The notes beneath the pieces were generated by a model. The model did not search any database, was not told the origin of the DNA, and saw only the letters and a program-made list of their open reading frames with translations. Positions 35,140 to 47,757 of a stretch of 64,000 nucleotides of DNA are shown here, one piece after another. This DNA comes from Bubalus kerabau (lineage: Eukaryota > Chordata > Mammalia > Artiodactyla > Bovidae). Position numbers and translations under genes: made by a program. Where the stretch lies: the NCBI RefSeq assembly GCF_029407905.1, contig NC_073642.1, positions 620,001 through 684,000 on the forward strand, read 5' to 3'. Numbering within the stretch: the first letter of the stretch is position 1; each line of letters opens with the position of its first letter.

Positions 35140-35700
35140 TTTCCTGCCTGACCTGAAGAGCAATCCCTGGTCCTTTCTCCAAACTTCACAGGAGGCTTTA
35201 CTCCCTTTAGGCCACTCAATGGGCTCCAAGAGATACCTGTTGCGACTTGAGAGGAGAGCAGAGTACTTTGTTTCCCCTCGAGATGAGGCCTTACCTCGGG
35301 TGAGTCTGGAATGCAACCCCGAGATCCCTGTTGCCCCTGGAGAGGAACATTATGTCCTGGACAAAAGCCTAGATGAGGTCTATTTTGCCCTACAGTGACT
35401 CGAGAGCAACACCCATCTCTCCCTCGCAATTCGAATGGAAGATTGGTCTTCACTGGGCCAACACAAGAGGAAGTCTGAATTTCCCGTTGTAACTCGAGAA
35501 TCCCGCCGCAACTCTTAAAAACCACGTGGTTCCCCATTCATCGCAATATGAGGCCTTTGCCCGCTACAGAATCTCAAGAGAAGTCCCATGTTTCGTCATA
35601 AAGTTTGAAATGCTACTTGGCACCCTTGATGCGAACCCAAAAGTTCCCCAATATACCGGTCTCACTCCAAGGGAACACCAAAGTTCGTGGCACCACTTCA
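35140..35700. repeat. Higher-order block F, copy 1
   Basis: Shares private variants with 51000-51555: cctgcctgacctg with ctggtcct, ggaagattggtcttc, aactcttaaaaacca-like loss of the usual gagaaaaa, and gaaatgctacttggca. The offset is about 15.87 kb. Identity is lower than for blocks B and C. Confidence 0.7.
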
Positions 35701-37140
35701 TTTGAGCCCCTTCTCCCCTCCTGATCACGGCAGGAAGGTCGATTCCCCTGCTTTGTCTAGAAGAGGTTCACAACCTTCATGGCGCACCTCAGGATGAGGC
35801 CAGTCTCACGAAGAAATTCGAGATGTAGCCTCATGTTGGTGCCACGTGCCGAAAGACCCCGATTTCTCGGTCTTGCTCTTGATAAGAACCCGATGCCCGG
35901 ACACCTCTTCTAAGGCAACCCTGTGGATGAAGGCACTACACGAGGGGGCACTGGCAACCCTGTTCATCGTCCGGAAAATCCCGCAGGATCCACATACAGC
36001 TCCACAACTGGCCTGTCACCCCTTAAACAACGAGAGAGGCAAGCGGAGTTCCCTTCCTCAGACAAGACGAGGCCTGAGTATCCAATCCCAACTCTGCAGG
36101 CACGCTTCGATCTGAGTCAGAAATGGAGAGGAAACCTGAGGTTCCTGCCTCAACCCAAGATGAGGCCCTCTTCCATTAAAACAAACCCAGTGGAGTCCCG
36201 AGAGGCCCCTCCCATCTCCACAGTATCCCTGACTTCTCCTAGGCATTCTGAGAAGCTCCTTGAGGCCACCGGCAAAAGTCGAGGGAAATAAGGGTTTCCT
36301 GCCACAACCGAAGAAAGACCTCGAGAGTCCTTCTTCAATGCGTCTTGAGATCAGATTCCCCTACCATGGCTCGAGAGCAATAACCCGCTCCCCCTCGCCA
36401 CGTACATGGAGACCTGACTTCCCTGGCGCCACACGAGAGGCTCCCTGAGCTCCCTGTTGTACCTCGTGTGAAACCCCACACTGGCGCCGCAGCTGGAGAA
36501 AACCCACAAGACCCCTCCGTCATTGCGAGATGAGGGCCATCTTTTCCTGCATGGCCTGGAGAGCAGTCCCAAGTCCTCTCTCCAAACTTCACAGGAGGCT
36601 TGACTCCTTTTAGGCCACAAAGTGGGTTCCAAGAGGTGCCCGTCGCGACTCGAAAGGAGAGTGGAGTCCTTTGCTTCCCTTCGACATGAGGCCTGACTCC
36701 CTGGGTGAGTCTGGAATGCAAACCTGAGATCCCTGTGGCCCTTGGAGAGGAACATTAGGTCCTGGACACAAGCCTAGATGAGGTCTCCTTTGCCCTGCAG
36801 TGACTCGAGCGCAACCCCCAGCTCTCCCTCGCAACTCGAATGGATGATTGGACTTCCCTGGCCCAACACAAGAGGAAGCCTGAAATCCCCGTCGTAACTC
36901 GAGAATCCCGCCACAACTCGAGAAAAACCACGTGGCTCCCCCGTCATCGCAAGATGAGGCCCTTGCCCGCTACAGCGTCTCAAGAGAAGTCCCACGTTCC
37001 ATCCTGAAGTACAAAATGGTACTTGGCACCCTTGATGCGACCCCCAAAGTTCCCTGACATACCAGTCTCACTCGAGGGAAACACCAAAGTTCACGGCACC
37101 ACTTCCTGTGAGCCCCTTCACCCCTCCTGATCGCGACAGG

Positions 37141-37557
37141 AGGGTCGATTCCCATGCTTTGTCTGCAAGGGGTTCCCGACGTTCCCCGTGAACCTCCGGA
37201 TGAGGCCGGTCTCATGAGGAAATTCGAAAAGTAGCCTCATGGTTGGTGCCACATGCTGAAAGATCCCGAATTCCCAGTCCACTCTAGATAAGAACCTGAC
37301 GCCCGGACATCTCTTCGAAGGCAACCCTGTGGATGAAGGCACAACATGAAGGGACACTGACATCCCCATGCATCGTCTGGAAAAACCCGCCGATTCCACT
37401 CACAGCTCCAAATGTGGACTGTCACCCCGTGAACAACTCGAGAGGCAAGTGAAGTTGCATTCCTTCACACAAGACGAGGCCTTACTCTCCTGTCCCAACT
37501 CTTCAGGGACCCTGCGATCGGAGTCAGAAATGGAAAGGAACCCTGAGGTTCCTGCCT
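37141..37557. repeat. Higher-order block D, copy 1 (ectopic patch)
   Basis: Matches 50200-50615 at offset about 13058, including the private run tcatgaggaaattcgaaaag, tccactctagataagaacct and gctccaaatgtgg. This offset is two monomers shorter than that of the flanking F and E blocks, so D is out of order relative to them. It adjoins block E directly at about 37557. Confidence 0.8.
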
Positions 37558-40500
37558 CCAATCAAGATGAGGCCCTCTTTCATTTCGTCAAACCTAGCAG
37601 AGTCCCGAGAGGCCCCTCTAACTCCTCAGTATCCCTCACCACTCAGAGGCACCTGGAAAGTTCTCTAAGGTCCCCGGTAGAGGTCGAGGGAAACGAGTGT
37701 TTCCCGCCCCAACCCAAGAAAAACCTGGAGAGTCCTTCTTAAATGCGTCTTGAGGTCCTAGTCCTTCCCATGACTCGAGAGGAATGACGCGATCTGCCTG
37801 GCCACACGCATGGAGGCCTGACTTCTCTGGCGCTGCACGAGAGGCTCCCTGAGCTCCCCTTCATATATCGTGAGAAACCCCACACTGGCGCCGCAGCTCG
37901 AGAAAACCCATGAGACGCCCCCGTCATCACGAGAGGAGGGCCATCTTTAACTGCATGGTATGCAGATCAAGCGTGAACCTTCTGTCCAAGGTACACAGGA
38001 CGCTTGAATCCCTTTAGGCCACTCATATGGCTCCAAGAGTTACGCGTCGGGACTCGAGAGGATAGTGGAGTCCTTTGCTTCCACTCGAGACGAGGCGTGA
38101 CCCACCGGGTGAGACTGGAATGCGACCCCGATATCCCTGTCGCCCCTGGAGAGGAACATTACGTCCTGGACCCAAGCCTAGATGAGGACTCTTTTCCTTG
38201 AAGTGACTCGAGAGCAACCCCCAGCTCTCTCTGACAAGTTGAATGGAAGATTGGACTTACTGGGCCAACACAAGAGGAAGCCTGAATTCCCCGTCGTAAC
38301 TCGAGAATCCCGCCTCAACTCGAGAAAAACCACGTGTTTCCCTCGTCATCGCAATATGAGGCCCTTGCCCGCTAGAGCATCTCCAGAGAATTCCCACGTT
38401 CCGTCTTGAAGTGCGAAACTGTACTTGGCACCCTTGATGCGACCTCAAAAGTGCCGTGACATACCGGTCTCACACGAGGGGACCACCGAGGTTCCCGGCA
38501 CCACTTCATCTGAGCCCCTTCTCCCCTTCTGATCGCGACCGGTGGGTCGATTCCCCTGCTTTGTCTGCAAGGGGTTCCCAACCTTCCCGGCGCACCTCAG
38601 GATGAGGCCGGTCTCCCGAGGAAATTCGAGACATAGCCTCGTGGGTGGTACCACATGCTGAAAGACACCAATTTTCTGGTACGCTCTTGAAAAGAAGCTG
38701 ATGCCCAGACACCTCTTTGAAGGCAACCCTTTGGATGAAGGCACAACACGAAGGGGCACTGACACCCCCGTGCATCGTCCGGAAAACCCGCAGGTTCCAA
38801 ACACAGCTCAACAAGTGGCCTGTCACTCCGTGAACAACTCGAAAGGCAAGCGGAGATCCATTCCTCCACAGAAGACGAGGCGTGACTCTCTTGTCCATAC
38901 TCTGCAGGTAGCCTGCGACCCGAGTCAGAAATGGAGAGGACCCATGAGGTTCATGCCTCCATTCGAGATGAGGCCCTCTTCGATTGCACCAAACCCAGTT
39001 GAGTAACGAAAGGCCCCTCCCAAATCCACAGTGTCCCTGACTTCTCAGAGGCACCCTGAGAAGTTGCCTGAGGTCACCGACACAAGTCGAGGGAACCCAG
39101 GGTTCCCTGCCGCAACCCGAGAAAGACCTCGAGAGTCCTTCTTCAATGCGTCTTGAGGCCCGACTCGCCTACTATGACTCGAGAGCAATCACGCACTCCC
39201 CTTCACCACACGCACGGAGACCTGACGTCCCTAGCACCACACGAGAGGCTCTCTGAGCTCCCCGTCATACCTCGTGAGAAATCTGATACTGGCGCCACAG
39301 CTGGAGAAAACCCACGAGACGCCCCCGTCATCGCGAGATGAGGGCCTTTTTTCCTGCATGGCCAGGAAAACAATCCCGAGTCATCTCTCCAAACTCCATA
39401 GGAGACTTCACTCCCTTTACGCCATGCAGTGGGCTCCAAGAGATACCCGTCGCGACTCGACAGGAGAGCGGAGTCCTTTTTTTCCCCTCAAGATGAGGCC
39501 TGACTCTCCGGGTGAGTCGAGAATGCAACCCTGAGATCCCTGTCGGCCCAGTAGTGGAACACTAGGTCCTGGACACAAGCGTAGATGAGGTCTATTTTGC
39601 CCTGCAGTGACTGGAGAGCAATCCCCAGTTCTAACTTGAAACTCGAATGGAATACTGGATTTTCCTGGCGCCACACAAGAGGCTCCCTGCGATCCCCATG
39701 GTACTTCATGAGACACCCCACACTGGCGCCGCAGCTCGAGAAAACCCACGAGACGCCACCGTCATCTCGAGATGAGGGCCTTCTTTTCCTGCATGGCCTG
39801 GAGTCCAATCCCGAGTCCTCTCTCCAAACTCCACAGGAGGCTTGACTCCCTTTAGTACACAGTGGGCTCCAAGAGATACCCATCGCGACTCGAGACGAGA
39901 GCGGAATTCTTTGCTTACCCTCGAGGTGAGAACTGACTCCCCGGATGAGTCTGGAATGCAAACCCGAGATCCCTGTCGCCAGTGGAGCGCAACGTTAGAT
40001 CCTGGACACGAGCCTAGATTAGGTCTCTTTTGCCCTGCAGTGACTCTAGCGCAATCCCCAGCTCCCCCTCGCAACCTGAATGGAAGATTGGATTTCAAGG
40101 CCAACAAGAGGAAGCCTAAATTCCCGGTCATGATTCGAGAATCCCGACGCAACTCGAGCAAAACCACGTGGTTCTCCCGTCATCGCAAGATGAGGCCCTT
40201 GCCCGCTACAGCGTTTCAAAAGATGTCCCAGGTTCCGTCTTGAAATGCGAAACGGTACTTGGCACCCTTGATGCGACACCAAAAGTCCCCAAACACGTCG
40301 GTCTCACTCAAGGGGAACACCGAGGTTCCCGGCACCACTTTCATTTAAGCCCCTTCTCCCCTCCTGATCGTGACCGGTGGGTCGATTCCCCTGCTTTGTC
40401 TGCAAGGGGGCCCGACCTTCCCTGCAGAACTCAGGATGAGGCCGGTCTCATGGGGAAATTTGATACGTAGCTTTGTGGGTGGTGCCACTTGCCGAAAGAC

Positions 40501-40915
40501 TCCAATTTCCCGGTCCGCTCTTGATAAGAATCCGATGCTCGGACACCTCTTGGAAGGCAGCCTTGAGTATGAAGGTACAACACGAAGGGGCACTAACACA
40601 CCTGTGCATCATCCGGAAAAATGGGCAGGTTACACACACAGCTCGGCAAATGGCCTGTCACCTCGAGAACAACTCGAGAGGCAAGAGGAGTCCCATCCTC
40701 CAGAAAAGACGAGGCCTGACTCTCCTGTACCAACATGCAGGGACCTTGCGATCTGAGTCAGAAATGGAGAGGAACACTGAGGTTCCTGCTTCAACTCGAG
40801 ATGAGTCCCTCTTACATTCCACCAAATGCAGAGGAGTCTCGAGAGGCCCCTCCCAACTCCACAGTGACCCTGACTTCTCAGAGGCACTCTGAGAAGCTCC
40901 CTGAGGTCACAGGCA
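37557..40915. repeat. Higher-order block E, copy 1
   Basis: Matches 53520-56890 at offset 15976-15978. Both copies contain a strange patch at 37940-38005 (ctgcatggtatgcagatcaa), the ctctctgacaag variant at 38230, an aggaaaacaatcccgagtca form near 39364, and the same 430-bp internal duplication whose join lies near 39665. Copy 1 runs on into block B, copy 2 into block A. Confidence 0.88.
39233..40100. repeat. Internal 430-bp tandem duplication within one monomer, copy 1
   Basis: After gaatggaatactggattttcctgg at about 39645-39668 the sequence returns to cgccacacaagaggctccc, a monomer position already passed at about 39233. The landmark interval is therefore 1833 instead of about 1403. The two positions share ttccctgg in ordinary monomers, so the join fits unequal pairing at this short homology. 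The same join is present at about 55645. Confidence 0.85.
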
Positions 40916-42150
40916 CAAGTCAAGGGAACCCTGGGTTTCCTGCTGCAACCCAAGAAAGACCTCGAGAGTCCTTCTTTAACATGTCTTCAGGCCCAATTCC
41001 CCTACCATGACTCGAGAACAATGATGGGCTCCCTCTCACCACGTGCATAGAGACCTGACTGCCCTGGCACCACGTGAGAGGCTCACTGAGCTCCCATTCT
41101 TACTTTGTGAGAAACCCCACACTAGCGCCACAGCTCGAGAAAACCTACGAGACGCCCCAGTCATCGGGAGATGAGGGCCTTCATTTCCTGCATTGTCTGG
41201 AGAGCAAACCCGTGTCCTCCCTCCAAACACCAGAGGAGGTTTGACTCCCTTTAAGCCACTCAGTGGGCTCCAAGACATACCCGTCTGACTCGAGAGGAGA
41301 GCAGAGTCCTTTGCTTCCCCTCGAGACGAGGCCTGACTCCAAGGCGAGTCTGGAATGCAACCCCGAGATTCCTGTCGCCCCTTGACATGAACATTAGGTC
41401 CTGCACACAAGCCTTGGTAGGGTCTCTTTTGCCTTCAGTGACTAGAGCGCACCTCCAGATCTTCCTCGAATCTCGAATGGAAGATAAGACTTTTGTGGGC
41501 CAACACAAGAGGAAGCATGAATTCGCTGTGGTAACTCAAATATCCCACCGCAACTCGAGAAAAACCAAGTGGTTCCCCAGTCATTCCAAGATGAGGCCCT
41601 TGCCCGCTGGAGCACCCCAAGAGAAGTCCCACGTTCCATTTTGAAGAGCGAAACGGTACTTGGAACGGTTTATGCGACCCCAAAAGTTACCCGACATACC
41701 TGTCTCACTTGAGGGAAACACCGAGGTTCCCAGCAGCACATCATCTGAGCCACTTCTCCCCTCCTGATCGCCACAGGAGGGTCGATTCCTCTGCTTTGTC
41801 TGGAAGGGTTTCATGACCTTCGCGGCACACTTCAGGATGAGGCCGGTTTCATGAGGAAATTCGAGACAACCCACGTGGGTGGTGCCAAATCCTGAACGAC
41901 CTCGATTTCCCGGTCCGCTCTTCATAAGAACTCGATGCCCGGACAGCTCTTCGAAGGCAACCCTGTGGATGAAGACAAAAACGAAGGGTCACTGACACCC
42001 CCGTGCATGGTCTGGAAAAACCTGCAGATTCCACACACAGTTTTACAAGGGACCTGAAACCCCATGAACAACTCGAGAGGCAAGCGGAGTTCCATTCCTC
42101 AGAAAAGACGTAGCCTGACTCTCCTGTCCCAACTCTGCAGGGACCCTGCG
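40840..42150. repeat. Higher-order block B, copy 2
   Basis: Partner of 2870-4180 at offset 37970. It is joined on the left to block E and on the right, at about 42150 (ggaccctgcggtcggagtcc), to the GC-rich class, whereas copy 1 continues differently at about 4180. Confidence 0.87.
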
Positions 42151-43130
42151 GTCGGAGTCCGAAACGGAGAGGAAGCCTGAGGTTCCTGCCTCCCCTCGAG
42201 GTGAGGCCCTCTTCCGTTGTGCCAGACCCAGCGGAGTCCCGAGGGGCCCCGCCACCTCCACAGGATCCCTCGCCTCTCAGAGGCACCCTGGGAAGTTCCC
42301 TAAGGTCCCCGGCAGAAGGCGAGGGACACGAGGGTTTCCCGCCGCCCCCCGACAAAGACCTCGAGAGTCCTTCTTCAACGCGTCTCGAGGCCCTAGTCCC
42401 CTCCCGTGACTCGAGAGCCAGGACACGCTCCCCCTCGCCACGCGCATGGAGACCTGACTTCCCTGGCGCCGCACGAGAGGCTCCCTGAGATCCTCGTCGT
42501 GCCTCGGGAGAAAACCCCCAAGGGCGCCGCAGCTCGAGGAAACCCCTGAGACGCCCCCGTCCTCGCGAGCTGAGGGCCTTCTTTTCCTGCATGGCCTGGA
42601 GAGCAATCCCGGGTCCTCTCTCCAAACGGAAGAGGAGGCTGGACTCCCTTGAGGCCGCTCAGGGGGCTCCAAGAGATCCGGGTCGCGACTCGAGAGGAGA
42701 GCGGAGTCTTGGCTCCCCCTCGAGACGAGGCCTGACTCCCCGGGGGAGCCTGGAATGCAACCCCGAGATCCCTGCCTTCCCTGGAGAGGAATATTCGGTC
42801 CTGGACACACGCCTAGGTGAGGTCTGTTCGGCCCTGCAGTGACCCGAGCGCAACCCCCAGCTTTCCCTCGCAACTCGAGGGGAAGTTTGGGCTTCCCAGG
42901 GCCAACCCAAGAGGGAGCCTGAGATCCCCGTCGTAACTCGAGAATCCCGCCGCAACTCGAGAAAAACCATGTGGTTCCCACCTCATGGCAAGATGAGGCC
43001 CTTGCCCGCGACCGCGTCTCAAGGGAAGTCCCCTGTTCCGCCCTGAATGGCGAAACGGTCCCTGACAGCCTTCCTGCGACCCCCAAAAGTTCCCCGACAT
43101 GCCGGGTTCCCTCGAGGGGAACACCGAGGT
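42150..43130. repeat. GC-rich satellite subfamily, segment 2
   Basis: Nearly identical to 6975-7900 in the sampled parts (for example gaggtgaggccctcttccgt and acgagggtttcccgccgccc). It lies between block B and block C, and the switch to block C is at 43131-43136 in cccggcatcacctcatctg. Confidence 0.8.
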
Positions 43131-43135
43131 TCCCG

Positions 43136-46100
43136 GCATCACCTCATCTGTGCCCCTTCTCCCCTCCTGATCGAGAAAGGAGGGTCGATTCCCCTGCGTG
43201 GTCTGCAAGGGGTTCCGACCTTCCCGACGCACCTCAGGATGAGTCCGGTCTCACTAGGAAATTCGAGACGTAGCCTGGTGGGTGGTGCCACATGCGGAAA
43301 GACCCTGATTTCCCGGTCCGCTCTTAATAAAAACACGATGCCCGGGCACCTCTTCGAAAGCAAACCTGTGGATGAATGCACAACACGAAGGAGTACTGAC
43401 ATCCCCATGCATAGTACGGAAAAACACGCAGATTCCAAACACAGATCGACAAGTGTCCTGTCATCCCTTGAAGAACTAGAGCGGCATGCGGAGTTCCGTT
43501 CCTCCACACAAGAGAAGGCCTGACTCTCCTTTCCCAACTCTGCAGGGACCGTGCGATCGGAGTCAGAAATGTAGATGAAACCTGACGTTCCTGCATCAAC
43601 TCGAAATGAGGCCCTCTTCCATTGCGCCATACCCAGTGGAGTCCCGAGAGGCCCCTCCCAACTCCACAGTATCCCTGACTTCTCAGAGGCACCCTCAGAA
43701 GCTCTCTGCGGTCACTGGCACAAGTCGAGTGAACCCAGGGTTTCCTGCTGCATTCTGAGAAAGACCTCGAGAGTCCTTCTTTACCGCGTCTTGAGGCCCG
43801 ATACCCTACCATGACTGGAGAGCAATGACGCATTTCCCTCGCCACGCCCATTGAAACCTAACTTCCCTGGCGCCACACGAGAGGCTCCCTGCGCTCCCCG
43901 TCCTACCTCATGAAAACCCCACACTGGCACCTCCGCTCGAGAAAACACATGAGACGCCCCCGTCATCGTAAGATGAGGGCCTTCTTTTCCTACATGACCT
44001 AGAGAGCAATCCCGAGTCCACTCTCCAAACTCCACTGGAGGCCTGTCTCCCTTTAGGCCACTCAGTAGCCTCCAAGAGATACACATCGCTACTCTAGAGG
44101 AGAGCGGAGTCCGTTGCTTCCCCTCGAGCTGAGGCCTGACTACTTGGATGAGTCTGGAATGGGATCCCGAGATCCGTGTCGCCCCTGTAGAGGAAAACTC
44201 GGTCCTGGACACAAGCCTAAATGAGGTCTTTTTTGTCCTGCATTGACTCAAGTGCAATCCCCAGCTCTCCCTCGCAACTCGAATGGATGATTGGACTTCC
44301 CTGGGCCAACACAAGAGGAAGCCTGTATTTCCCGTTGTAATTCGAGAATCCCGCGGCAACTGGAGAAAAACAACGTGGCTCCTCCGTCATCGAAATATGA
44401 GGCCCCTGTCAGCTATAGCGTCTCCAGGGAAGTCCCATGTTCCGTCTTGAAGTGTGAAACGGTACTTGGCACCCTTGATGCGACCCCCAAATTTCCCTGA
44501 CACCCCGGTCTCACTCGAGAAGAACATGGAGGTTCCCAGCACTGCTTCAGCTGAGCCTCTTCTCCCCTCCTGATGGCGACAGGAGGGTCGATTCCCCTGC
44601 TTTGTCTGGAAGGGGTTTCCAGACTTCCCGGCGAACCTCAGGATGAGGCCAGTCTCACGAGGGAATTTGGGACGTAGCCTCGTGTGTTGTGCCACATGCT
44701 GAAAGACCCCGATTTCCTGGTCCGCTATTGATAAGATCCCGATGCCCGGTCACCTCTTCGAAGGTAACCCTGTGGATGAAGGCACAAAACGAAGGGGCAC
44801 TGACACCCCTGTGCATCGTCCCCCAAAACCGCAGGTTCCACATACAACTCGACAGGTGGCCTGTCATCCCGTGAACAACTCGAGAGGCAAGCGGAGTTCC
44901 ATTACTCCACACAAGACGAGGTCTGACTCTCCTGTCCCAACTCTGCAGGGACCCTGCTATCCGAGTCAGAAATGGAGAGGAAACCTGACATTACTGCCTC
45001 AATCCGAGATTAGGTCCTCTTCAATTGCACCAGTCCCTGTGAAGTTCCGAGAAGCCCCTCTCAACTCCACAGTATCCCTGACTTCTCAGAGGAACCCCAC
45101 TAAGCTCCCTGAGGTTATGGGCACAAGTCAAGGGAACCCACGGTTTCCTGCCACACCCCAAGAAAGACCTCGAGAGTTCTTCTTCGAAGCGTCTTGAGGC
45201 TCGATTCCCCTACCATGACTCGAGAGCAATGAGGCGCTCCCCCTCGCCACGTCCATGGAGACCTGACTTCCGTGGCACCACAGGAGTCTCCCTGAGCTCC
45301 CCGTCCTATCTTGTGAGAAACCCCAACCAGGCACTGCACCTTGAGAAAACCCACGAGATGCCCCCGTCATCGCGAGATGAGGGCCTTCTTTTCCTGCATG
45401 GCCTAGAGAGCAATCCCGAGTCCTCTGTCCAAACTCCACAGGAGGCTTAACTCCATTTAGGCCTTTCTTGGGCTCCAAGGGATACCCGTCGTGACTCGAG
45501 GGGAGAGCGGAGTCCATTCATTCCCTTCGAGACGAGGCCTGACTCCCCGGGTGAGTCTGGAATGCAACCCCGAGATCCCTGTCGCCCCTGGAGAGAAAAA
45601 CTCGGTCCTGGACACAAATCTAGATGAGCTCTATTTTGCCCTGCAGTGACTCGAGAGCAATCTCCAGCTCTCACTTGCAACTCGAATGGAAGATTGGACT
45701 TCCCTGGGCCAACACAAGAGGAAACCTGTATTCCCCGTCGTAACTCAAGAATCCGGCCGCAACTCGAGAAAAAACACGTGGGTCCCCCGTCAGCGCTAGA
45801 TGAGGCCCTTGCCCACTACAGCGTCTCAAGAGAAGACCCAGGTTCCGTCTTGAAGTGCGAAACGGTACTTGGCACCCTTGATGCAACCCGAAAAGTTACC
45901 CGACTTACCAGTTTCACTCAAGGGGAGCACCGAGGTTCCCGGCACTACTTCATCTGAGCCCTTTCTCTCCTCCTGATCCCGAAAGGAGGGTCGATTCCCC
46001 TGCTTTGTCTGGAAAGGGTTCCCGGACTTTCCTGCGCGCCTCAAGATGAGGCCGATCTCCCGAGGAAATTCGAGACGTAGCCTCGTGGGTGGTGCAACAT

Positions 46101-47757
46101 GCTGAAAGACCCCGATTTCCTGGTCCGCACTTGAGGAGAACCCGATGCCCGGACACCTCTTCGAAGGCAACAATGTGGATGAAGGCACAACAGGAAGGAG
46201 CACTGACACCCCCGTGCATCTCCGAAAAACCCACAGGTTCCACACACATCACGAAAAGTGGTGTCATCATTGAACAACTTGAGATGTAAGCGGAGTTCCA
46301 TTCCTCCGCAGAACACGAGACCTGACACTTCTGAGCAAACTCAGCAGGGACCCTGCAATCTGAGTCAGATCCGGCTCCAGGAAGTCAGGAGCAGAACCCT
46401 GAGGTTCCTGCCTCAACTCGAGATGAGTCTCTCTTCCATTGCACCAAACCCAGAGGAGTCCCGAGAGGCCTCTCCCAAATCCACAGTATCCCTGATTTCT
46501 CAGAGGCACCCTGAGAAGCTCCCTGAGGTCACCGGCACAAGTCAAGGGAACCCAGGGTTTCCTGCTGCAACCCTAGAAAGACATCGAGAGTCTTTTTCAA
46601 CCCGTCATGAGGCCCGATTCCCCTACCCTAACTGGAGAGCAATGACGCGCTCCCCCTTGCCCCGCCCATGGAGACCTGACTTCCCTGTTGCCACACGAGA
46701 GGCTACCTGAACTCCCCGTCGTACCTCGTGAGAAACCCCACACTGGCGCCACAGCTCGAGAAAACCCACGAGACGCCCCCATCATCTCGAGATGTGGGCC
46801 TTCTTTTCCTGCATGGCCTGGAGAGCAATCCCGAGTCCTCTCTCCAAACTGAAGAGGAGGGTTGACTCCCTTTAGACCACTCAGTGGGCTCCAAGAGATA
46901 TGCGTCGCAACTCGAGAGGAGAGCCGAGTCCTTTGCTTCCCCTCGAGACGAGGCCTAACTCCCCGGGTGAGTCTGTAATGCAAACCCGAGATCCCTGTCG
47001 CCCTTGGAGAGGATCATTGGGTCCTGAACACAAGGCTAGATGAGGTCGCTTTTGCCCTGCAGTAACTCGAGAGCACTCCCCAGCTTTCCCTCGCAACCCG
47101 AATGGAAGATGGACCTCCCTGGGCCAACACAAGAGGAAGCCTGAATTCCCAGTAGTAATTCGAGAATTCCGCCTCAACTCGAGAAAAACCACTTGATTCC
47201 CCCGTCATTGCAAGATGAGGCCCTTGCCTGCTCCAGCGTCTCAAGAGTAGTCCCACGTTCTGTCTTGAAGTGCGAAATGATATTTGGCACCCTTAATGCT
47301 ACCCCAAAAGTTCCCCGACATATGGGTCGCACTCGAGGGGAACACCGAGGTTCCTGGCACCACTTCATCTGAGCCCCTTCTCCCCTCCTGATCGTGAAAG
47401 GAGGGTCGATTCCCCTGCTTTGTCTGCAAGGGGTTCCCGACCTTCTCCACGCACCTCAGATGAGGCTGTCTCGTGAGGAAATTCGAGACGTAGCCTCGAT
47501 GGTGGTGCCACATGCTGAAGGACCGCGATTTCCCGATCCGCTCTTGATAAGAACGCGATGCCCAGACACCTATAAGAAGATAGTGTGGATGAAGGCACAA
47601 CACAAAGGGGCACTGACAACCCCGTGCATCGTCCAGAAAAGACCGCAGGTTACTCTTACAGCTCAACAAGTGCCTGTCACCCAGTGAACAACTCGAGAGG
47701 CAAGCGGAGGTCCATTCCTGCACACAAGACGAGGCCTGACTCACCTCTCCCAACTCT
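43136..47757. repeat. Higher-order block C, copy 2
   Basis: Partner of 9387-14008. The 4.6-kb match is nearly gap-free (net length change of 1-2 bases). It starts right at the seam with the GC-rich class and ends in the region of tcacctctcccaactctg near 47750. Confidence 0.9.
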
